Below, in pieces: positions 1-8,348 of a stretch of DNA of 64,000 bases. A model generated the notes under the pieces. The model was given only the letters and a program-made list of their open reading frames with translations. It made no database searches and was not told the DNA's origin. Source of the stretch: Melioribacter sp. (GTDB taxonomy: Bacteria; Bacteroidota; Ignavibacteria; Ignavibacteriales; Melioribacteraceae). The stretch's first letter is position 1; the number at the start of each line of letters is the position of its first letter. The position numbers and the translations under genes were made by a program. The stretch lies in contig DYHW01000001.1 in the NCBI GenBank assembly GCA_020723965.1, forward strand, positions 606,587-670,586. Reading direction: 5' to 3'.

Positions 1-6
1 GACAAG

Positions 7-432
7 ATGCAAATGATGACCAGTGAAGAAAAATTTGTACTGAACCCAGGTGAAAGGATATTGGAACATCCTCATAATAAAATTGTTCACTTCCCAATTG
101 CAATTGGAGTTCTTGCATTCTTCTTTTCATTACTGCATATCAGACGAAAGAGCTACGACGCAACAATTTTTATTCTTGTCATTTTGGGTTTTGCTTTTTC
201 TGTGGCAGCTTTCTTCACGGGTAACAATCAAGTTCAACCATTTGAAGGAACAAATAAGTATTGGGTTGTAGAGCTGCATCGAAATTTTGGTATTGGAATA
301 ATGATAATTTATTTCATCTGGCTGCTATTTCTACGAATAGAAAAAATTAAAAAATATGCATGGATTATTGGAGCTGTAATTTTTGTTCTGATTTTAATTA
401 CTGCTTTTTTAGGAGGGGTTATTGCTCATTAA
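7..432 (+). CDS. DUF2231-like small integral membrane protein
   Basis: A 141-residue, mostly hydrophobic protein with about four membrane segments (around residues 28-45, 50-70, 90-110 and 118-138). The HFPIAIGVL segment at the start of the first helix and conserved histidines resemble DUF2231-type predicted membrane proteins; no enzymatic function is known to me. The frame is open to the window edge (positions 1-6), so the true start could lie outside; ATGs at 7 and 16 are both possible. It is followed after 99 bp by a metal-binding-looking lipoprotein, so both may belong to an envelope or metal-handling group that begins upstream. Family assignment is by motif memory only. Confidence 0.6.
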   Translation: MQMMTSEEKFVLNPGERILEHPHNKIVHFPIAIGVLAFFFSLLHIRRKSYDATIFILVILGFAFSVAAFFTGNNQVQPFEGTNKYWVVELHRNFGIGIMIIYFIWLLFLRIEKIKKYAWIIGAVIFVLILITAFLGGVIAH

Positions 433-531
433 AAATAGTGATGAATGGGGGAACTCACCGCATTTTTTAAAAACTAAATAATAACCAATGTGTTAGTAAA
501 CTATTTTCTAACTAAAATAATGGAGTAAAAA

Positions 532-1134
532 ATGTATAAAATCTATCTAACTTTTTTATTGCCGCTTTTTCTCAGCAGCTGCATGATGCTCGGTATTGAC
601 GGAATGAAGCACGGTGGTTCGCATAACGAAAAAACTCAACAGCAAAAAACTGTAGTAAAAGAATCAATAGTAGATGGAATAAGAATAACTGTAGAATTTC
701 CGCCGTATACTTTAGCTGATGAATTAGTATATAAGGTCAACCTCTATGATGTCCGTGAAAAATTAATTATCTCCGATGCGTTAATTTCATTGATTGTAAC
801 TCCGGATAACGATCGGAGCCACGATTCACATTCCGATCACAGTAAGATGCAAGAAATGAAATTTTCTCCGGATGAAATAAAAAATGGGGCATATATTTTT
901 CGACCAATCATTAAAGATACAGGCGCATATAAATTTATTTTCGTTTTAGATAGAGTTGGAAATTTCAATATTGTTCCGCCAATTGAAGTTGAGCAAAACA
1001 TTCAACTATCAAGTCAAATGGATATGCACTCAGAAGACGGTGATAATATGGAAGGATCTGGTATATCCCATGTTGTCTTAATGGGCTCCGTCTCTATGGC
1101 AATAATGATGCTCTTTATGTTAAAATTGTTTTAA
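532..1134 (+). CDS. His/Met-rich lipoprotein with C-terminal membrane segment
   Basis: A 200-residue protein preceded by GGAG at 521-524. It has a type II signal peptide with lipobox LSSC (Cys17), so it should be lipid-anchored outside the inner membrane. It is rich in His, Met and Asp: KHGGSH near residue 27, SHDSHSDHSKM near 100, MDMHSEDGD near 163. Such clusters often bind copper or other soft metals. The middle is beta-rich (Ig-like, predicted). The last 20 residues form a Met-rich hydrophobic helix, unusual for a lipoprotein. No family recognised; a role in periplasmic metal binding is inference. Confidence 0.6.
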   Translation: MYKIYLTFLLPLFLSSCMMLGIDGMKHGGSHNEKTQQQKTVVKESIVDGIRITVEFPPYTLADELVYKVNLYDVREKLIISDALISLIVTPDNDRSHDSHSDHSKMQEMKFSPDEIKNGAYIFRPIIKDTGAYKFIFVLDRVGNFNIVPPIEVEQNIQLSSQMDMHSEDGDNMEGSGISHVVLMGSVSMAIMMLFMLKLF

Positions 1135-1183
1135 AAATATACTAACTATCGAAATACGAAACCATATACCCAAGGAGGTTACA

Positions 1184-1675
1184 ATGAAACGAACAGCTTT
1201 TTTCTTAGTGCTGTTGCTTGTTCTCGCAGCAAGCGATGGCTTCGCACAACATCACGGCGGTGGTGCGGCTAACCGTGTCAACAGAAAAAACCCTGCAAGG
1301 GCAGCGCTCCTTTCTATCCAACCGCTTCCTGTTGATTTAGGAAATTTCTACACGGGCAACTGGGAAAGAGGAATTCTTTATACTACTGCAGAGCTTGCGC
1401 TTTTTATACCAGCATTGGTTTTGATTGAACGGAATAGCTGGGCATGGGGAATGCATAATTATTCATATAATTATGGTACGGATTATCGTCGTTCATGGAC
1501 GAATGCAGAACGAAACCAGTTCTATTATTTGCTGACTGGATACGTAGTAGTAAAGATCATTAGCGCGTTTGATGCAGGGTATTCAGCGGAACGATATAAT
1601 CAAAATCTCTCGTTGCGCTACGATCCACAGACTAACGCAAAGGCGCTCTCGTTGAACATCCCGTTTTCTTTTTAA
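1184..1675 (+). CDS. Exported DUF5683-like protein
   Basis: 163 residues with a clear Sec signal peptide (cut near AQ, residue 22) and a strong AAGGAGG ribosome site 7 bp before the ATG. The segment NPARAALLSIQPLPVDLGNFYTG followed by WERGILYTTAELALF resembles DUF5683-type proteins, in which a Gly-rich turn precedes hydrophobic stretches; function unknown. A short His/Gly-rich stretch (QHHGGG) follows the signal peptide. Local codon choice is somewhat more GC-rich than the neighbours. It stands alone, with 640 non-coding bases after it. Confidence 0.6.
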   Translation: MKRTAFFLVLLLVLAASDGFAQHHGGGAANRVNRKNPARAALLSIQPLPVDLGNFYTGNWERGILYTTAELALFIPALVLIERNSWAWGMHNYSYNYGTDYRRSWTNAERNQFYYLLTGYVVVKIISAFDAGYSAERYNQNLSLRYDPQTNAKALSLNIPFSF

Positions 1676-2316
1676 TTCACTTTGCACACTGTAAGTTGAT
1701 TAATACCTAATACCGTTTCAAAAAATAATTGAACTGTCAAAAGACTTAAATTCAGAAAGATTCAGAGATGGCATTAAAAGATATGTGTAATCACTTCGTG
1801 CCTTCTTCCGGGAATTTCGTGTAATAGAGGAGAAGAATAATTAACGAAGAGACTCGAAGTAGAACGAAGAAACAGAAAAATGGTAAATGAGAAAATCTTT
1901 CTGTAAGGAAAAGAACCTGCGCTTGCAAAGAACAGGGCTATAGAATTATAATATTGACGGGAATATTTTTGTTTTCCCGCCGTTTGGGGGATAAATTTAT
2001 GTCAAGATATTTTTAAAATAATTTCCCATCATCCATTAAACATCTACCATGCGGTTTGCCGCGCTATGGTCTGTCTGCTAATTTTTTCCTTTACTTTATT
2101 ATCATCAAATTCCTTTTCCCGCCGAATCAATTCACTCTCTCATTTACCAAATTTATTTGGTAAATAACTAAAATTATTCTTCACCAAGTTATCCCTCATC
2201 ACTTTATAATTACTATCTTTTTGTGCGCAAAATTACAGGACGCGGAATTAAACTATAAAAGAATTCAATCGAATATATAGTTAAGAAATATATCATTAGT
2301 TAAAGGAACAGCTCTT
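1676..2316 (+). other. Non-coding stretch upstream of cheW
   Basis: About 640 bp with no convincing gene. It holds an imperfect hairpin at 1957-1981 (CGGGAA ... TTCCCG) that could be a weak terminator, degenerate low-complexity text, and the strong dyad at 2142-2165 listed separately. The last 150 bp probably contain the cheW promoter, but I cannot place a clean -33/-7 pair. Confidence 0.5.
2142..2165. promoter_or_regulatory. Perfect 11-bp dyad, candidate operator
   Basis: Arms ATTTACCAAAT (2142-2152) and ATTTGGTAAAT (2155-2165) are exact reverse complements with a 2-nt centre. Such a compact dyad fits a dimeric regulator site. It lies about 150 bp before cheW with no other gene between. No U-tract follows, so a terminator is less likely. 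Confidence 0.45.
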
Positions 2317-2802
2317 ATGAGTAATACAACTCAAAATAAGAACGAATTAACAGATATACTTCAGTTAGTCAGCTTCAAAATAGCAAACGAAGAATTCGGA
2401 GTTGACATTCTGAACGTTCAAGAGATAAACAAGATGACCACAATAACCAAAGTTCCAAACTCGCCGGAATTTGTAGAAGGAGTAATAAATTTACGTGGGA
2501 GAGTGATCCCCATAATTGATTTGAGAACAAGACTACATCTTGAGAAGAAAGAACACGATAAAGACACTAGAATAATAGTAGTAGATATTGAAAAAAGCAC
2601 AGTTGGATTTATAGTAGATGCAGTGAACGAAGTGTTAAGAATACCGGTAAGCATAACTGAAACGCCGCCGGAAATTGTATCGGGAATCGATTCGGAGTTT
2701 ATTAAAGCGGTTGGAAAGCTCGAAGACCGGCTTCTCATTCTAATTGACCTGAATAAAATTCTTACCACTGAAGATAAAAAAGAGCTTAGTGAAGTGGTTT
2801 AA
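2317..2802 (+). CDS. cheW: Chemotaxis coupling protein CheW (copy 1)
   Basis: 161 residues, the usual CheW length, with the SH3-like fold signature: QLVSFKIANEEFGVDI at the start, VEGVINLRGRVIPIIDL in the middle and DRLLILIDLNKIL near the end. CheW couples chemoreceptors to the CheA kinase in cytoplasmic signalling arrays. The ribosome site is AAAGGA before the ATG. A chemoreceptor follows after 117 bp, then a second cheW. Bases 2398-2729 are identical to 5276-5607 in copy 2, while the flanking codons differ at synonymous sites. No cheA, cheY, cheR or cheB lies in the window, so the pair must work with a kinase encoded elsewhere. Confidence 0.93.
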   Translation: MSNTTQNKNELTDILQLVSFKIANEEFGVDILNVQEINKMTTITKVPNSPEFVEGVINLRGRVIPIIDLRTRLHLEKKEHDKDTRIIVVDIEKSTVGFIVDAVNEVLRIPVSITETPPEIVSGIDSEFIKAVGKLEDRLLILIDLNKILTTEDKKELSEVV

Positions 2803-2919
2803 AAATTATTTAAGCGGGAGTGCGAAGAAAGTAATCAAATATGGAATGTCCTCCGGTTTCAGTAAAAAATTTTTGAGCAAATAAATTTTCAGCGACGTAG
2901 GATTAAAGGAGAAAATAAA

Positions 2920-5034
2920 ATGAACTGGTTCTATAATCTAAAACTAAACGCAAAGCTGCTTTTGAGTTTTGCGGTTGTAGCCGTTGTCTTGGCTGTAGTT
3001 GGTTATATCGGCATACATGGAATGAACGTGATGATGTATGATTCCGACCAGATTTATAATAACGATCTTTTAGGCATTGTGGATATTGCAACAGTAAGAG
3101 CTTCTGTTCTCACTGCGCGCGGCGATATCAGATATGCTATTAATGCTAAGTACCCGCAAGAAAGGGAAAAATATATCAACAGCGCTCGTAAGTATGCGCA
3201 AAAGGCAGACGAGGCGATTGACAGATATGCAAAAACAAGAATGAATGATGAAACAAAAAAGTATGTAGAGGATTTCAAGAAAAACTGGGAGCTATATAAA
3301 GAAGAGAGAGAAATTGGAATTCAGAATATAGTGGCGGATAATCTAGATGGCGCAATAGATATTTTTGATGGTAAAGCGAGAGAATATTTAGCAGACGCAA
3401 GAGCCGCACTTGATAAATTGATTGAAGTAGTAGCTGCGCATGCAGACGTTACAATGAAATCCGCTGACTCCGATGCTAATTCTGCAAAAACTTTGTTAAT
3501 TATTTTTATCGGAATTGGTATGGCTGCTTCAGTTTTGTTGGGTTTGTTTGTTGCAAGAGTTATTAGCAATCCAATTAATAAGGTTCTGCAAACTGCAGAC
3601 GAACTTTCTAAAGGACATGTTAAGGTACGTGCAAATGTAAGTAGAAATGATGAAACTGGTATGATGGCAAAAACGGTTGATCATTTTGCCGAGAATCTGG
3701 ATCGCTTTGCCGGGTTAATGCATAAAATAGCAAATGGCGATTTAACAGTAACAAGTCAAGCTGTCGATAAAGAGGATGCGCTTGCGCCTGCTCTGAACTC
3801 AATTGTCTCTACCCTCAGAGCATTGGTCAGCGAAACGAATATGCTTACTACAGCAGCATTGGAAGGAAAATTATCCACGAGAGGGAATACAGAAAAATTC
3901 CAAGGCGGATATAAAGAAATTATCGCTGGTGTAAACGCAACTCTCGATGCAGTTGTTCAACCGATTAATGAATCAAGCAACGTCTTAAGTGAATTGGCTC
4001 AAGGTGATTTAACTGTTCGAATGACTGGCGCTTATAAAGGCGATTTTGCGAAAGTTAAAAACAATATTAACAGTTTAGCAGATTCATTCAGCAGCGCGCT
4101 TTCGGATGTTGCCGCAGCAGTTCAAGCAACGGCAAGCGCAAGCAGTCAAATTTCATCGAGCAGTGAAGAGATGGCAGCCGGCGCTCAAGAACAAAGCAGT
4201 CAAACCACAGAAGTAGCAAGTGCAGTAGAAGAGATGACAAAGACAATATTCGAGACGACAAAGAACTCCGGCAATGCAGCAAAAGCAGCAAAGAACTCCG
4301 GTGCAATTGCTCTAGAAGGGGGAAAAGTAGTAGAAGAGACAATAGTAGGAATGAACAGAGTAGCCGAAGTGGTAAAGAAATCAGCCGAGACCGTACAAGC
4401 CCTTGGCAAGAGCAGCGATCAGATCGGAGAAATAGTTCAAGTAATTGATGACATTGCAGATCAAACAAACTTACTTGCTTTGAATGCTGCAATTGAAGCA
4501 GCACGTGCCGGAGAACAAGGAAGAGGTTTTGCAGTTGTTGCAGACGAAGTAAGAAAATTAGCAGAGCGGACAACAAAAGCAACAAAAGAAATTGCTGCGA
4601 TGATAAAGCAGATACAGAAAGATACCGAAGGGGCAGTAATATCGATGCACCAAGGCACAGTAGAAGTGGAAAAAGGAAAAGAGTTAGCAGATAAAGCTGG
4701 ACAATCGCTAAAACAAATAATCAATGGAGCTCAGGAAGTAGCAGATATGTCAACGCAAGTTGCTGCAGCAAGCGAAGAGCAATCAAGCGCGGCAGAACAG
4801 ATAAGCAAAAATATAGAAGCTATAAGCAATGTAACGCAGGAAAGTGCATCGGGAGTTCAGCAGATAGCGAGAGCAGCAGAAGACTTGAACAGATTGACTG
4901 TAAACCTGCAAGAGTTGATATCAAGATTTAAGATAGATGAATCATCAGCAAATAGAACCAATGGCAATGGAAAATCGCATGCAGTAAAAAGTCATGCAGC
5001 AGTGCGCTCGAATGGAGTAATAGTTCATAGTTAA
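2920..5034 (+). CDS. Methyl-accepting chemotaxis protein
   Basis: 704 residues. A membrane helix (about 12-33), a periplasmic four-helix-bundle sensor (about 34-188), a second helix (about 190-212), a HAMP domain (about 213-265), one or two further HAMP-like repeats up to about 390, then the long coiled-coil signalling domain. The tip motif [19 protein letters not shown] and [15 protein letters not shown] are classic MCP. There is no C-terminal NWETF-type pentapeptide for CheR docking. It sits between two cheW genes, a receptor-coupler module. Codon choice in the signalling domain (GTA, ATA, AGA rich) differs from the N-terminal half, suggesting recombination with other receptor genes. Confidence 0.93.
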   Translation: MNWFYNLKLNAKLLLSFAVVAVVLAVVGYIGIHGMNVMMYDSDQIYNNDLLGIVDIATVRASVLTARGDIRYAINAKYPQEREKYINSARKYAQKADEAIDRYAKTRMNDETKKYVEDFKKNWELYKEEREIGIQNIVADNLDGAIDIFDGKAREYLADARAALDKLIEVVAAHADVTMKSADSDANSAKTLLIIFIGIGMAASVLLGLFVARVISNPINKVLQTADELSKGHVKVRANVSRNDETGMMAKTVDHFAENLDRFAGLMHKIANGDLTVTSQAVDKEDALAPALNSIVSTLRALVSETNMLTTAALEGKLSTRGNTEKFQGGYKEIIAGVNATLDAVVQPINESSNVLSELAQGDLTVRMTGAYKGDFAKVKNNINSLADSFSSALSDVAAAVQATASASSQISSSSEEMAAGAQEQSSQTTEVASAVEEMTKTIFETTKNSGNAAKAAKNSGAIALEGGKVVEETIVGMNRVAEVVKKSAETVQALGKSSDQIGEIVQVIDDIADQTNLLALNAAIEAARAGEQGRGFAVVADEVRKLAERTTKATKEIAAMIKQIQKDTEGAVISMHQGTVEVEKGKELADKAGQSLKQIINGAQEVADMSTQVAAASEEQSSAAEQISKNIEAISNVTQESASGVQQIARAAEDLNRLTVNLQELISRFKIDESSANRTNGNGKSHAVKSHAAVRSNGVIVHS

Positions 5035-5194
5035 TTGAAAATATAGAAGCGGTCTCGAAAAAAAATAGAACGCGGTTCAGACAGATTTTTTATGTTCTCC
5101 GCAGATTAAAAACTGTATAAATCATAACCGGTCATAACAAATCTGCGTTCCATTTTTTAGACTGATGATTAAAAAAAATTTAAGGAGAACAAAA

Positions 5195-5680
5195 ATGAGT
5201 AATCAAACACAAAACAAAAATGAATCGAATGAACTACTTCAGTTAGTCAGCTTTAAGATTGCAAATGAAGAATTTGGAGTTGACATTCTGAACGTTCAAG
5301 AGATAAACAAGATGACCACAATAACCAAAGTTCCAAACTCGCCGGAATTTGTAGAAGGAGTAATAAATTTACGTGGGAGAGTGATCCCCATAATTGATTT
5401 GAGAACAAGACTACATCTTGAGAAGAAAGAACACGATAAAGACACTAGAATAATAGTAGTAGATATTGAAAAAAGCACAGTTGGATTTATAGTAGATGCA
5501 GTGAACGAAGTGTTAAGAATACCGGTAAGCATAACTGAAACGCCGCCGGAAATTGTATCGGGAATCGATTCGGAGTTTATTAAAGCGGTTGGAAAGCTCG
5601 AAGACCGATTGCTCATACTTATCGATCTGAATAAAATTCTTACCACTGCAGATAAAGAAAAGTTGAGCGAAGTAGCTTAA
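5195..5680 (+). CDS. cheW: Chemotaxis coupling protein CheW (copy 2)
   Basis: 161 residues from the ATG at 5195, chosen because AAGGAGA lies 7 bp upstream (5182-5188) and the product then starts MSNQTQNKNE, like copy 1. An in-frame ATG at 5165 would add ten residues but has no ribosome site. The protein is almost the same as copy 1, differing near the N-terminus and in a few C-terminal residues. Its 5276-5607 segment is base-for-base identical to 2398-2729. A terminator follows at 5696. It is the last gene of the receptor-coupler cluster. Confidence 0.92.
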   Translation: MSNQTQNKNESNELLQLVSFKIANEEFGVDILNVQEINKMTTITKVPNSPEFVEGVINLRGRVIPIIDLRTRLHLEKKEHDKDTRIIVVDIEKSTVGFIVDAVNEVLRIPVSITETPPEIVSGIDSEFIKAVGKLEDRLLILIDLNKILTTADKEKLSEVA

Positions 5681-5695
5681 TAAGTATTTGAGAGT

Positions 5696-5724
5696 GGAGA
5701 GGCGGAAATGTCTCTCCTTTTATT
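5696..5724 (+). terminator. Rho-independent terminator after cheW
   Basis: GGAGAGG pairs with TCTCTCC (one G-U) over a short loop and is followed by TTTTATT. It lies 15 bp after the cheW stop codon and closes the chemotaxis cluster. Confidence 0.6.
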
Positions 5725-5960
5725 AAATATGCATTTCTTATACAGGCAGATAGAATATTCCCTTAAATGAATAAAGTTAATTTATTGCTTTAACTCTCAC
5801 AAAATTCTAAAACATTATTTCTTTATTATTTACAGAAGTTACGCCACTTCTTGTTGAGAGAAGTGAAGAATCTATAATCATGCAAAAAACGGAACTTTTT
5901 AAGTTTCTTCGCTTAGCTATGAATGACGAAAAACCCATTTTGCTTAACTTTAATTATTTA

Positions 5961-6205
5961 CTGATGTTACGTAGAAAGCCAAAATTAAAATTTTATAGCC
6001 CCGACCTTCCCCGAAGGGGACCTTCGGACAGATCTGGGTTTTGAAATATACCCCCCTGTATGGCATTAGTTCAACAACTCCTCCTTTTGGGGGTTAAAAC
6101 CCAAAATATTTTGGGGGAATTCTCTTTACCCCGTCACGAACTTTCGGGACGGGGCTATTGTTTTTTCTTGTGCAAAATATCTCTATTAAAAGGTCGCTGT
6201 GTAAC
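5961..6205 (+). repeat. Dispersed ~250-bp repeat, copy A
   Basis: Aligns over its whole length with 7700-7954 in the same orientation, with scattered substitutions and small indels. Shared landmarks are CTGATGTTACG at the start, AATTTTATAGCCCCGAC, TCGGACAG.TCTGGG, CTCTTTACCCCGTC, CTTTCGG.ACGGGGCTA, and TATTAAAAGGTCG at the end. Inside, ATAGCCCCG (5995-6003) and CGGGGCTAT (6150-6158) are inverted repeats, and CCCCGTC/GACGGGG form a hairpin at about 6130-6154. Looks like a MITE-like or structured intergenic repeat; an open frame at 6060-6359 across it is not a gene. Confidence 0.75.
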
Positions 6206-6725
6206 TCAGTTATTTATGAACTTTCTATTACCGACTTGGGTTCTATTGATGATTCAAATATTCAGTTTAACTAACGGGCTAATAAAACTAATCTATGTTT
6301 TAAGCTGTTTGGTGTGGGGATTATTACCAGATTTACGGAACAAGCTAAAAAATGAATAATGTTTTGAAGTTATGAAACACATATACTGTATAGAATGTAA
6401 AACAACTAAAAATTTGGCTTTATTCAGATTGATTTTTCTTTTATTCTCGACTTAAATGTAACTTATTGTAATAAAAAAATTTAGTAGCATCATTATTATA
6501 AATTTTTTATCTTTGCGTGGTGATTTTTATAAAACATTTCGGAAAACTGCAATTATATATTTCTACTCTCAAATTAACCTTATTATTTATAACTAAAGAG
6601 AGAATTCGGAGACGAGGAAGCTGAAAAGCATTCCTTAAAATTTTTTTGCGTTTAATTAAAAATTAAGAGTAATAAACGATAACAAACTCTAAAAATTTAT
6701 CAAACTAGTTAGGAGAGATTGAGAA
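6206..6725 (+). other. Non-coding leader region of the sigma factor gene
   Basis: About 520 bp with no supported gene. It contains one good Bacteroidota -7 element, TATCTTTG at 6508-6515, without a clear TTG partner 20 bp upstream. If used, it would give a leader of about 200 nt for the sigma factor gene. AGGAGAG near 6710-6716 is the ribosome site. Confidence 0.45.
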
Positions 6726-7586
6726 TTGAAGATTACGAAGCAATTCACAAATCGTGAAAGTAAGTCTTTAGATCAGTACCTTCAGGAAATTGGCAAAGTA
6801 GATTTATTAACTCCCAATGAAGAAATCGAATTAGCCATTCGAATTAAAAAGGGGGATAAATATGCTTTAGATAAACTTACAAAAGCAAATTTACGCTTTG
6901 TAGTAAGTGTTGCCAAACAATATCAGAATCAAGGATTACCCTTAGGCGACCTGATTAACGAAGGCAATCTCGGATTGATCAAGGCGGGCTTAAGATTCGA
7001 CGAAACTAGGGGTTTCAAATTTATTTCTTATGCTGTATGGTGGATTCGCCAATCAATTATGCAGGCAATTGCAGAACAATCAAGAATGGTTCGTCTTCCA
7101 TTGAACCGAGTTGGCGCGTTGAACAAAATGGGAAAAGCTTTAAGTCAGCTCGAACAGGAATATGAAAGAAAACCGAGCCCCGAAGAAATTGCAACACAAC
7201 TCGATATGGATGTTTCTGATGTAACTTATGCAATGCAGATAGCCGGGCGTCACGTTTCTATGGATGCTCCTTTTGCGCATAGCGACGATAACAATAACAG
7301 TTTGCTTGATGTTATGCCGAATGAAGATCAACCTTCGCCAGACCATACTTTGATGAAAGAATCTTTGAAAGCTGAAATTGAGCGTTCTCTTTCAACATTA
7401 ACCGATAGAGAAGCTGAGGTTATACGTCTCTATTTTGGTCTTGGAAAAGAACATTCTTTAACACTCGAAGAGATCGGCGAGAAATTAAACTTAACACGCG
7501 AGCGCGTTAGACAAATTAAAGAAAAAGCTCTTATCCGATTGCGGCATTCCAACAGAAGTAAAAATTTAAAAGCTTATCTTGGTTAA
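6726..7586 (+). CDS. rpoD: RNA polymerase primary sigma factor (RpoD/SigA)
   Basis: 286 residues, the short primary sigma type of Bacteroidota without region 1.1. Region 1.2 begins [16 protein letters not shown]; region 2 has [21 protein letters not shown], the core-binding and -10 recognition segment, with [13 protein letters not shown]; region 3 spans about 120-200; region 4 ends with [25 protein letters not shown], the -35 recognition helix-turn-helix. The start is TTG, 10 bp after AGGAGAG; an in-frame TGA at 6720 rules out an earlier start. It directs transcription from the TTG-N20-TAnnTTTG promoters seen here. It stands alone between two direct repeats and is followed by a strong terminator. 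Confidence 0.95.
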   Translation: MKITKQFTNRESKSLDQYLQEIGKVDLLTPNEEIELAIRIKKGDKYALDKLTKANLRFVVSVAKQYQNQGLPLGDLINEGNLGLIKAGLRFDETRGFKFISYAVWWIRQSIMQAIAEQSRMVRLPLNRVGALNKMGKALSQLEQEYERKPSPEEIATQLDMDVSDVTYAMQIAGRHVSMDAPFAHSDDNNNSLLDVMPNEDQPSPDHTLMKESLKAEIERSLSTLTDREAEVIRLYFGLGKEHSLTLEEIGEKLNLTRERVRQIKEKALIRLRHSNRSKNLKAYLG

Positions 7587-7600
7587 AAAAAACTGATTTT

Positions 7601-7640
7601 AAAAGCCGTCCTCTTAAAACAAGGACGGCTTTTTTATTTT
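7601..7640 (+). terminator. Rho-independent terminator after rpoD
   Basis: AAAAGCCGTCCT and AGGACGGCTTTT form a 12-bp stem with a 9-nt loop, followed by TTTATTTT. It lies 14 bp after the rpoD stop codon. Confidence 0.9.
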
Positions 7641-7699
7641 AAAGAGTGAATAATTCCGGAGAGTTAGAGTAAAAAAAGAATGTAATTCTTAATGAGTAA

Positions 7700-7954
7700 C
7701 TGATGTTACGCAGAAAGCCAAAATTAAAATTTTATAGCCCCGACACCTTCCCCGAAGAGGTCCTTCGGACAGGTCTGGGTTTTGAAATAAGCACCCCATT
7801 TTATGGGCTTTAGCCCAACAACACCTCCTTTTTGGGGTTAAAATCAAAAATATTTTGGAGGAAATCTCTTTACCCCGTCCCGAACTTTCGGAACGGGGCT
7901 ACTGTTTTTTCTCGTGCAAAATATTTCTATTAAAAGGTCGTTGCGTAAAATCAG
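7700..7954 (+). repeat. Dispersed ~250-bp repeat, copy B
   Basis: Direct repeat of 5961-6205. ATAGCCCCG (7734-7742) is partly mirrored by CGGGGCTAC (7894-7902), and CCCCGT/ACGGGG form a hairpin at about 7873-7898. The two copies lie 1.7 kb apart and bracket rpoD with its terminator. An open frame at 7855-8169 runs through it and is not a gene. Confidence 0.75.
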
Positions 7955-8348
7955 TGAGTGACAACACTCAACCCAAATTTGTCTATAGAAATAAAACCGG
8001 TTTTGTCTATTATAGAAATCCTCTTAAGAAGTTTGAGACAACCTCTTTGGCACATTTGGATATAGCTTCGGGCAATAATCATAATTTTGTAACTAAAAGA
8101 ATTAAGAAAAAACAGCATTGCCAACTACTCTTTAGAATAACTTTGCGTGCTTGGCGACTTTGCGAGTAAACGTGAGGCACGAAAAAAGCAAAGTCCGTAA
8201 AGATCAATCAATTCATTTAAGTCATATATTTTTTCCGGTTATCAAATAGTTGTTATACTGTTATAAAAACTTAAAGACAAATCTGGGGTAATCTTTCAAT
8301 ATCTCATTTCTTGACTTTTCCACCCCAAAATCTGATATTTGGCATATT
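7955..8348 (+). other. Non-coding stretch after repeat B
   Basis: About 390 bp without a gene. It contains the text AACTTTGCGTGCTTGGCGAC near 8142, resembling degenerate CTTTGCG-type intergenic repeats common in this lineage (from memory), and the promoter at 8311-8341. Confidence 0.45.
8311..8341 (+). promoter_or_regulatory. Bacteroidota-type promoter of the alpha/beta hydrolase gene
   Basis: TTG at 8311-8313, exactly 20 bases, then GATATTTG at 8334-8341, which matches TAnnTTTG except for its first base. The ATG is at 8349, only 7 bp further, so the transcript may start at or very near the start codon. No Shine-Dalgarno sequence is present. Confidence 0.5.

Noticed and set aside
2418..2768. 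Antisense 116-codon frame in cheW, repeated at 5296-5646
   Set aside because: Duplicated only because the cheW sequence is duplicated; no start signals.
4088..4585. Long antisense frame within the chemoreceptor gene (minus strand)
   Set aside because: Leu/Ser-rich mirror of the coiled-coil coding strand; a shadow frame.
6060..6359. Open frame of 99 codons in repeat A
   Set aside because: It runs through the dispersed repeat and its hairpin; composition is not protein-like and copy B does not keep the frame.
7855..8169. Open frame of 104 codons in repeat B
   Set aside because: Starts inside the repeat hairpin region, no ribosome site, and no similarity to a known protein.
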